Shown here: piece by piece, positions 58,389-64,000 of the stretch | How positions within the stretch are numbered: the stretch's first letter is position 1 | Layout: the number at the start of each line of letters is the position of its first letter | Assembly: GCA_029553955.1 (NCBI GenBank) | Contig: JAKPJZ010000250.1 | Location: 207,599 to 271,598 of the forward strand | Length of the DNA: 64,000 bases | DNA from: Chloroflexota bacterium | GTDB lineage: Bacteria > Chloroflexota > Anaerolineae > SpSt-313 | Direction of reading: 5' to 3' | Made by a program: the position numbers and the translations under genes | Notes under the pieces: model-generated | Told to the model about the DNA's origin: nothing | The model's input: only the letters and a program-made list of their open reading frames with translations | Database searches by the model: none

Positions 58389-58976
58389 ATGTCTACTATC
58401 GTTGACGCTCGCGGCAGGGCCTGCCCAGAGCCGGTCATCATGACGCGCCGCGCCCTGGCCGAGTCGGCCGAGGTGATGGTGATCGTCGACAATACGACGG
58501 CGCGCGAGAATGTGGCCGGCTTGGCGCGCAGCCTGGGCCACAACGTGCGCGTGGAGGAGCGCGCCGACGGCACCTACCTGCAGATCACGGCCAAGGGCGT
58601 TCCGGCATCCGCGCCGTTGCCGACGGCCGCGCCGGCGGGGGGGCCGTTGGTGGTGCTCTTTGCCGCCGACACCATCGGCCGCGGCTCCGAGGAGCTGGGC
58701 GGGGTCCTCGTGCGCAGCTTTGTGCACACCCTGACGGAGGTGCAGCCCTGCCCCGAGGTGCTCGTCTTCCTCAACACAGGCGTGCGGCTGGTTGTCGAGG
58801 GCTCGCCGGTGCTCGAGGACCTGCGCACGCTGGCCGGGCGCGGCGTGCGGTTGCTCGCTTGCGGTACCTGCCTCGGCTACCTGGACCTCAAGGAGCGCGT
58901 GGCCGTGGGCGCCGTCTCGAACATGTACACCATCGCCGAGACGCTGCTCAGCGCAGGCAAGGTCGTCGCCCTGTAG
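58389..58976 (+). CDS. yedF: YedF-type sulfurtransferase-like protein
   Basis: 195 residues. A TusA-like domain (VDARGRACPEPVIMTRRAL, with the CPxP cysteine) is followed by a DsrE/F-like domain (LVVLFAADTIGRGSEELGGV, LLACGTCLGYLDLKE with two Cys). This two-domain form is the YedF protein often found with selenium metabolism genes. YgeY, 33 kb away, is also selenium-linked in other genomes, but no selA/selD is present here. GGAGGTGCCC precedes ATG 58,389. Confidence 0.86.
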   Translation: MSTIVDARGRACPEPVIMTRRALAESAEVMVIVDNTTARENVAGLARSLGHNVRVEERADGTYLQITAKGVPASAPLPTAAPAGGPLVVLFAADTIGRGSEELGGVLVRSFVHTLTEVQPCPEVLVFLNTGVRLVVEGSPVLEDLRTLAGRGVRLLACGTCLGYLDLKERVAVGAVSNMYTIAETLLSAGKVVAL

Positions 58977-58979
58977 CGG

Positions 58980-59050
58980 CCCGGACTCCCGAACTTGTTC
59001 GGGCCGTAGCTTGGGGCGGCTGCTGCGATCGACAAGTCGGGGAGTCCGGG
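58980..59050. repeat. CCCGAACTTGTTCGGG-family foldback
   Basis: CCCGGACTCCCGAACTTGTTCGGG at the left and GACAAGTCGGGGAGTCCGGG at the right form diverged arms between two convergent genes; compare 44,102. Confidence 0.82.
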
Positions 59051-59063
59051 TCTGCGCATCGTG

Positions 59064-60398
59064 TCACCCGCCAGGTATCACCTCCTCGCTCTGCGTGCAC
59101 CAGCCGGCCGTCTGCCCGGCCCACGCTGCCGCGCGCTCGTTGACCAACGCAGCATCATAAATGTCGGCCGCGCAGGCAAAGGCGAGCATCTCGCGCCACA
59201 GGTGCAGCGTGCGGGCGTTCATCCAGCCTACCGCCTCCCTCAGCCGCCGTGCCGGGTTCGCTTCGTACCGTTCGGGCTCCAGGCGCTGCGTCAGCAGGAG
59301 GTCGAACCAGGCCTGCGTGACCTGGCGCTGCAGCTCCGCATAGGCCCCCGCTGGGCTGAATACCACGCGGCTTAGGCGGCGCAGCAGCTCGGCGCGCGGG
59401 TCGGGCAGGGTATACTGCAGCGGCCAGGGGTCGCCGGCGCCGCGGCGCTCGGCGCGGAGCCGCGCGGCTAGCGGCGTGCCGGGGTAGACCTCCACCTCGT
59501 GGCCGCTGAAGAGGGTGGGGACGAGCGGCCGCACCTGCTGCAGGAAATCGAGCTCGGCGGCCACGTTCTCCAGCGTGCTCCAGGGGTGGAAGAGCAGCGT
59601 GCGGAAATCGGCCACGAGGCCGAGGCGGTCGAGCGTCTGCAGCGCGGCGATGCTCTGCTCGGGCGCCGTCCCTTTGCCCAGCAGGCGCAGCGTGGCCGCG
59701 CCGCCCGCTTCGACGCCCACGTAGGCGCGGATCAGCCCCATGGCGCGCAGGCGGCCGAAGAGGCCCTCGTTCACATCGTCGGGGCGGCACTTGATGGTGA
59801 AGGCGATGTGCAAGGCTCGGCGCTCCAGCTCGCGCGCGAGCGCCGCCACGCGCTCGGCTCGCATCGACGCCGGCGGCAGGAACTGCTCGTCGTCGAAGAG
59901 GAAAAGCCGCACCCCGCGCCTGTGGAGCGTCTCGATCTCGCTGGCCACGCTGTCGACGCTGCGCTGCCGATAGACGGGCGGGCCACTTGCGTGGTAGTGG
60001 GCGCAAGGCAGGCAGAAGGCGCAGGCATGGTAGCAGCCGCGGCCGGCCTCGCCGCGCAGCACCGAGTCGAGCGCCGAGCAGCGCTCGAGAAGCTCGCGCC
60101 AGGCAAAGGTGGCCAGCGGCCCCACGATGGTGCAGTGGGCGCGCGCGCCGGCCTGTTTCAGCGCCGTGAAGAGCGCCAGGTGCTCGGCCACGCCGCTGGC
60201 GAAGAGGAGCGACGAGATGATCAGGCGTGGCTGCTCGGTGAGCGCCATCTGCAGCACCGCCGTGCCATCGCCGCCGGCGAAATCGACCAGGCGGGCGCGC
60301 AGGCCGGCCTGCTGCAGCACGGCGGCCAGGCGGCGCGCCGGCAGGTGCTGCTGGCCCAGGTCCTCGAGCACGAGGGCATCGCTGGGCGGCGACGTCAT
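59064..60398 (-). CDS. B12-binding-type radical SAM enzyme, downstream partner
   Basis: 444 residues. An N-terminal Rossmann-like B12-domain segment (residues 7-110, RLIISSLLFASGVAEHLALF) lacks an obvious DxHxxG. A radical SAM domain follows, with the cluster motif GCYHACAFCLPC (C-x3-C-x2-C), FLFDDEQFLPP, IKCRPDDV and RAYVGVEAGG. The C-terminal 110 residues form a helical extension ending in an AAAWAGQ-type stretch also found in the other enzyme of the operon. Its start overlaps the repeat-protein stop by 4 bases (ATGA). Probably modifies the CDP-repeat protein or a related peptide. Confidence 0.87.
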   Translation of the reverse strand: MTSPPSDALVLEDLGQQHLPARRLAAVLQQAGLRARLVDFAGGDGTAVLQMALTEQPRLIISSLLFASGVAEHLALFTALKQAGARAHCTIVGPLATFAWRELLERCSALDSVLRGEAGRGCYHACAFCLPCAHYHASGPPVYRQRSVDSVASEIETLHRRGVRLFLFDDEQFLPPASMRAERVAALARELERRALHIAFTIKCRPDDVNEGLFGRLRAMGLIRAYVGVEAGGAATLRLLGKGTAPEQSIAALQTLDRLGLVADFRTLLFHPWSTLENVAAELDFLQQVRPLVPTLFSGHEVEVYPGTPLAARLRAERRGAGDPWPLQYTLPDPRAELLRRLSRVVFSPAGAYAELQRQVTQAWFDLLLTQRLEPERYEANPARRLREAVGWMNARTLHLWREMLAFACAADIYDAALVNERAAAWAGQTAGWCTQSEEVIPGG

Positions 60399-61321
60399 AC
60401 GCCGATCCGCCCGCCGTCCTCCACGGTGAGCACACGCGCGTCGACGGCCAGGCCGGCGGCCCCCCAGTCGGCCACCACCTGCAGCAGATAGCGGCCCGGC
60501 TCGGCCGGCGGCTGCCAGACCACGCCCTGGCCGGCCGCGCTGAGCTCACCGCCTGAGACGCTCCAGGCGCAGCGCGCGCCCGGCCAGAGGGTCTCGGCGG
60601 CGAAGGCCAGGCCGCCGCGCCAGGCGATGCGCACCTCGCGGATCTCGGCCAGCGGCAATGCCGCCTGTGACGTCTCTTGCCAGATGACGACCGCCCGCTC
60701 GTGTGCCTTGAGGTCGAGCAGCACCGCGTGGGCCTCGTCGCCGCCGATGGTCAGCCGGTAGGTGCCGGGTCCGGGCAACGGCAGGACAAAGCCACCGTCG
60801 GCCTGGGTGAGCACCTGCATGCGGTAGTTGCTGCCCTCGACCCTGGCCCACAGGCCGCCGAGGGGCCGGTCTTGGGCATCGACCGCGCGCCCCTCGGCCT
60901 GCGCACCCACGATGGTGGGATCGGCCGAGATCTCGACGCGGCGCGCCCGGAACTCGCGCGCCGCTGGCGTGCCGCTGGCCCCACCCCGCGGCGATGGCGA
61001 GGGCGCCGGCGCCGGGTCGCAGATCATGGGCGTGCGCGTCGGCTTGGCGCCGGGCGTGCTCGGCGGTGGCAGGGGGTCGCAGATCATTGGTGTCGCCGGG
61101 GTCTTGCTGGGCCGCGAGGCCACGCTCGGCGGCGGCGGGGGGTCGCAGATCATCGGCGTCATCGACGGCGTTCCCGCCGGCCGCGGCGCCGTCGACGGTG
61201 GCGGCGCCGGGTCGCAGACCATCGGCCGGCAGCCGGTGGCTGCAGTGCTCCCGGCCACGACGGCTGCGGCTGTCAGCAGCGCCTGCTTCAGGCTTTTGCC
61301 TCGCTTCTTCCGCTTCGCCAT
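60395..61321 (-). CDS. Exported protein with four PM(I/V)CDPxPxPS repeats; candidate radical SAM substrate
   Basis: 308 residues. A basic N-terminus (KRKKRGKSLKQ) and hydrophobic stretch (ALLTAAAVVAGSTAATGC) resemble a lipoprotein signal with Cys31. Residues 33-108 hold four copies of PM(V/I)CDPxPxPS (at 33, 56, 78, 98; cysteines 36, 59, 81, 101) in Pro/Ser/Thr linkers. Two beta-sandwich-like domains follow: a carboxypeptidase-regulatory-like one (GGFVLPLPGPGTYRLTIGG) and an Ig/PKD-like one. It lies between two radical SAM genes, 23 bases from one and overlapping the other. The repeats are the obvious modification sites. ATG 61,321 follows GGAGGAGG. No function is known to me. Confidence 0.82.
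   Translation of the reverse strand: MAKRKKRGKSLKQALLTAAAVVAGSTAATGCRPMVCDPAPPPSTAPRPAGTPSMTPMICDPPPPPSVASRPSKTPATPMICDPLPPPSTPGAKPTRTPMICDPAPAPSPSPRGGASGTPAAREFRARRVEISADPTIVGAQAEGRAVDAQDRPLGGLWARVEGSNYRMQVLTQADGGFVLPLPGPGTYRLTIGGDEAHAVLLDLKAHERAVVIWQETSQAALPLAEIREVRIAWRGGLAFAAETLWPGARCAWSVSGGELSAAGQGVVWQPPAEPGRYLLQVVADWGAAGLAVDARVLTVEDGGRIGV
60998..61225 (-). repeat. Four coding repeats of the CDP motif
   Basis: DNA region for residues 33-108. The plus-strand word GGGTCGCAGATCAT occurs three times and GGGTCGCAGACCAT once, at spacings of 69, 66 and 60 bases. Confidence 0.9.
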
Positions 61322-61344
61322 TGCCTCCTCCCAACCCAGCACAT

Positions 61345-62913
61345 CTACAAACGGCCAACCGACTGATGGATACGCGCACGCCAGGCGTCGAGCTCGGCCA
61401 GCCCTTGCAGGTCGAAGAGGTTGATCTGGCCGGCCCAGGCCGCCGCCTGCTCGTTGACGCGCTGCGCGTCATAGATATCGCCGTGCAGGGTGAACTCGAG
61501 CATCTCTTCGAGCATGGCCAGCGAGTGGTTGTTGGCGCCGGCCACGATGCGGCGCAGCTCTTCGGCCAGCGCCGGGTCGGCCTGCCCCTGCAGGCGGTAG
61601 CGGTACATCATGTGCTCGTAGCAGGCAATCGAGCACTGCTTGCCCAGACCCTCGGTCGCATAGTGGCGGCGGCGCATGGTGGCGATCATCAGGCGGAAGA
61701 GCAGCTCTACACGCGGATCGGCGATGGTGTAGGTCCAGGCGATATAGTCGCCGGCGAGGCGCCCCTCGCGCAGCAGCCGCGCCAGGATGGGGGTGCCGGC
61801 GTAGACTTCGAGGCGGCCAAAGCTCAACGGCGCCTGGCCTGCGCCGGCCATGTCGTGGAAAAAGCCGAGGTTGGCGCGGATATCGTCGACGGTGCTCTCG
61901 GGATCGAAGAAGATGAGCCCGAAATCGGCGAGCATCCCCACACGCTGCAGCACCTCCAGCGCGCGCCGGTTCTGCGCCGCTGTGGTGTGCTTGTTCATCG
62001 TGCGCAGGCTATGGTCCGAGCCCGACTCGACCCCTACGTAGGCGCGCACGACGCCCATAGCCAGCAGGCGGCGGAAGAGCTCCTCCTCCACGTCGTCGGC
62101 GCGGCACTTGATGCTCATGATCACGTCGAGCCGGCGTTGCTTCAGTTCGCGCTCCAGCGCGGCCACGCGCTCGAGCCGCGCCGGTCCAGCGGGGAACCAC
62201 TCATCGTCGTTGAAGACGAAGAGGCGCACCCCATGTGTGTGGTAGAGCTGCGCCATCTCGTCGACCAGGCTGGGCACGCTGCGGAAGCGCTGCCGCCGGC
62301 CCTGCGAGGCGCCGTAGAAGGAATGGATGCTGCAGAAGGCGCAATCGCGGTGGCAGCCCCGGCTGCCCACGATCGGCGCAAAACCGACGCCCAGGTGGCG
62401 CTGCGGCGGCGTATCGCGCGCGGGGAAGGGCAGGCTGTCGAGGTCGGCGATGAGCGGCCGCGGCGCGTTCTCGCGGATGCTGCCGCCCGCACGGTAGGAG
62501 AGGCCGAGGATGCCGGGCCAATTGCCGGGCGTATCCAGCGCGCCGGCCAGCTCCAGCAGCGTCAGTTCGCCCTCGCCGCGCACGACCGAGTCGAGCGCGA
62601 GACAGTCGCGCAGCAGCTCGGCGGCGGCGAAGGTGGGAAAGTGCCCGCCGGCGGTGATGTGCGCCTGCGGCAGCGCGCGGCGCAGCTCGGCGGCCAGCGC
62701 CATGAACTCGGGCGCGCGGTATTGGAAGATGACCGAGAGGCCCACCAGCCTGGGCTGCAGCTCGCCGGCGCGCTGCAGCACTGCGCCCAGCTCGCCCGCC
62801 GTGCTAAAGGCGGCCAGCTCGACTCTGTAGCCGTGCCGGCGCAGCACCGCTGCCAGGTAGCGCGTGGCCAGGTTCTCCAACTCTTCGGCGCCGACGAGCA
62901 GCACGTCGATCAT
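61345..62913 (-). CDS. B12-binding-domain radical SAM enzyme, upstream partner
   Basis: 522 residues. The N-terminal cobalamin-binding-type domain (MIDVLLVGAEELENLATRYL, LVGLSVIFQYRAPEFMALA, ITAGGHFPTF) is followed by a radical SAM domain with GSRGCHRDCAFCSIHSFYG (C-x3-C-x2-C), FNDDEWFP, IKCRADDV and RAYVGVESGSD. The helical C-terminus is related to that of the other enzyme. Such enzymes do radical methylations, ring contractions and thioether chemistry on peptides, lipids or cofactors. ATG 62,913 has GGAG 6 bases upstream. First gene of the three-gene operon. Confidence 0.9.
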   Translation of the reverse strand: MIDVLLVGAEELENLATRYLAAVLRRHGYRVELAAFSTAGELGAVLQRAGELQPRLVGLSVIFQYRAPEFMALAAELRRALPQAHITAGGHFPTFAAAELLRDCLALDSVVRGEGELTLLELAGALDTPGNWPGILGLSYRAGGSIRENAPRPLIADLDSLPFPARDTPPQRHLGVGFAPIVGSRGCHRDCAFCSIHSFYGASQGRRQRFRSVPSLVDEMAQLYHTHGVRLFVFNDDEWFPAGPARLERVAALERELKQRRLDVIMSIKCRADDVEEELFRRLLAMGVVRAYVGVESGSDHSLRTMNKHTTAAQNRRALEVLQRVGMLADFGLIFFDPESTVDDIRANLGFFHDMAGAGQAPLSFGRLEVYAGTPILARLLREGRLAGDYIAWTYTIADPRVELLFRLMIATMRRRHYATEGLGKQCSIACYEHMMYRYRLQGQADPALAEELRRIVAGANNHSLAMLEEMLEFTLHGDIYDAQRVNEQAAAWAGQINLFDLQGLAELDAWRARIHQSVGRL

Positions 62914-63551
62914 GCGCATCTCCACAGGCTGAGTGATCCCTACTAGAACATCGGTCAAGTATTCCTGCGAAGGCCCCCAGACGGCCGAATCATCGCCCTC
63001 CGACGCCCACCAAGCCGCCTGCGGCGGCCAAGGGGGGCTAGGCTCAATACAGTTCAAATAAGCCGGGCGACTGCAAGTCGCGCCTGGGAGCCGCCAACGG
63101 CGGCTCCCAGGCGCGATTTCCAATCGCCGGCTCCGTCGAGACGGGCGAGGCGCTGTTATTTGATAGTACTTGCGCGGTCGTGCAGGGCGCTGCAGTGTCA
63201 TCGTATAGAGCCCATCCCCCCGGCCTCGCCTTCTGCGCTGCGGTGGGAAGGGGGAGTCCTTAAATGGGGGTTCAGCGGGCGCTTCGCGCGTCGCGCGAAG
63301 CGCCCGCTGAACCCCCTAACCTCCAGTTTCCCCGCCCCCGTGTCGGGGGCGGGGCTAGGGGTGGGGGGGCTTGATGCTGGAGGCAGGTCGACCGCGTAAG
63401 TACTATTATTCGAACGGTATTGGGGCTAGGCTAGGCTGCTGGGTGCAGCGTCTTCAGAGTAGGCGGCGAGGTACAGCGCCAGGAGCGGCGCCGCCACCGG
63501 CCAGCCGCGCAGCGACAGCAAGGGCAGACAGGCAGCGGGCCTGTGTCCTGG
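62914..63551. repeat. 638-bp gene-free stretch with composite foldbacks
   Basis: 62,944-63,044 repeats the 101-bp block of 8,052-8,152 with three differences. 63,078-63,116 is a perfect 18-bp hairpin (TCGCGCCTGGGAGCCGCC, loop AAC). It sits inside outer arms TTCAAATAA / TTATTTGA, making a composite to about 63,175. 63,266-63,316 is a 25-bp perfect palindrome around one base, with outer GGGGGTTCAGCGGG and centre GCTTCGCGCG. No gene or clear promoter for the radical SAM operon is visible in it. Confidence 0.85.
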
Positions 63552-64000
63552 TCACTTGAGCAGGCGGTGTTGCAGCGCCAGCGCCACGGCCTCGGTGCGG
63601 CTGGCCACGCCCAGCTTGGAGAGGATGCTGGAGACGTGGAACTTGGCTGTGGAGCGGCTGACCACTAGGCGCTCGGCGATCTGCGGGTTGTTCAGACCCT
63701 CCACCATCAGCGCCAGCACCTCGCGCTCCCTGGCGGTGAGGTCGTGGCCCGGCGGGGGCGGCTGCGTGGCCGAGCGGATCAGCGCCTGCGCCGCCTCGGG
63801 CGCCAGCGTCGCCCGGCCGGCATGCGCCTTGCGAATGGCGTCGGCGAGTTCGTCGGCCGAGACGTTCTTGAGCAGGTAGCCGATGGCGCCGGCCAGCAGC
63901 GCGCCCTGCACCAGTTCCTCCTCGCGAAAGCTCGTCAGGGCGATGACCTGCACGTGCGGGCACTCGGCGCGAATGGCGCGCGTCGCGGCCGCCCCGTCCA
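63552..64000 (-). CDS. NarL/FixJ-type response regulator, C-terminal part (continues beyond window)
   Basis: The frame is open to the window edge (the residues [20 protein letters not shown] precede the first internal GTG). The end of the receiver domain is seen ([20 protein letters not shown] with the conserved Thr/Ser and [16 protein letters not shown] with the Lys). The LuxR helix-turn-helix follows ([40 protein letters not shown]). The phosphorylated Asp lies outside. A histidine kinase partner is likely further along the minus-strand operon. Confidence 0.92.
   Translation of the reverse strand, partial: DGAAATRAIRAECPHVQVIALTSFREEELVQGALLAGAIGYLLKNVSADELADAIRKAHAGRATLAPEAAQALIRSATQPPPPGHDLTAREREVLALMVEGLNNPQIAERLVVSRSTAKFHVSSILSKLGVASRTEAVALALQHRLLK

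Noticed and set aside
60395..61321. Classic short RiPP precursor peptide
   Set aside because: The protein is 308 residues with two folded domains and an export-like signal; only the repeat segment resembles a precursor core.
1..64000. CRISPR array
   Set aside because: The repeats are dispersed foldbacks without regular direct-repeat/spacer spacing, and no cas gene is present.
1..64000. tRNA or rRNA genes
   Set aside because: No cloverleaf with acceptor and T-arm consensus and no rRNA core sequence was recognised by eye; GTTCGAA-like words at 53,600 belong to a repeat.
1..64000. Insertion sequence or transposase
   Set aside because: No transposase motif or DDE frame was seen despite many foldback elements, so any mobilising enzyme must be elsewhere.

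Overview
The window is a GC-rich bacterial chromosome segment with dense genes on both strands, strong GGAGG-type ribosome binding sites and several sigma-70-like promoters with exact 17-base spacers. The gene set fits a member of the Chloroflexota: an FMN-riboswitch-controlled RibXYZ-type riboflavin importer, a YgeY/YgeW/carbamate kinase cluster, YedF, a DUF2231-Rieske fusion and many long intergenic foldback repeats. That assignment is inference; no rRNA or tRNA gene is present to fix it.

Layout. 1-3.8 kb: end of a histidine kinase, superoxide reductase, ferritin-like protein, DoxX, a MazEF-type toxin-antitoxin pair and an acetyltransferase. 4-14 kb: a broken ornithine cyclodeaminase, then a minus-strand amino-sugar/ketose cluster (DeoR regulator, AgaS-like isomerase, KbaZ/GatZ-like protein with an in-frame stop, PTS EIIA-EIIB-EIIC, NagA, SIS protein) whose two promoters share one operator-like motif. 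14-20.6 kb: a P1B-2 zinc/cadmium ATPase with its SmtB/ArsR repressor, a nitroreductase, a WD40-like protein and a TadG-like surface protein. 20.8-29.2 kb: a divergent catabolic locus around a GntR regulator, with two fold-type II PLP enzymes on one side and YgeY, YgeW and carbamate kinase on the other; the end product of the last three is probably carbamoyl phosphate turned into ATP. 29.7-42 kb: RelA/SpoT, an ECF sigma/anti-sigma pair, a malate/lactate dehydrogenase, an epimerase, a glycosyltransferase, MFS and TauE transporters, a small membrane protein, an SMP-30 lactonase and a Rieske fusion. 42-53.6 kb: a YaaH-type transporter, paired PPC-domain proteins, two overlapping superfamily I helicase genes, an orphan PolX-like helix-hairpin-helix protein, a phosphoesterase, an alpha/alpha-toroid protein and peptide deformylase. 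53.6-57 kb: ribXYZ with an FMN riboswitch and terminator. 57-64 kb: aldose epimerase, YedF, a three-gene operon of two B12-type radical SAM enzymes around a protein carrying four PM(I/V)CDP repeats, and the end of a NarL-type response regulator.

Two things stand out. First, the radical SAM / CDP-repeat operon (59,064-62,913) looks like a peptide- or protein-modifying system whose substrate is encoded between its two enzymes. Second, the region is full of foldback repeats, including perfect loop-less palindromes up to 98 bp. Copies differ in sequence, yet both arms of one copy have changed together. They lie between convergent, divergent and co-oriented genes, even inside operons, so they are not simply terminators. 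Related palindromes are inserted in frame in three genes, and arms of others supply stop codons to at least four genes.
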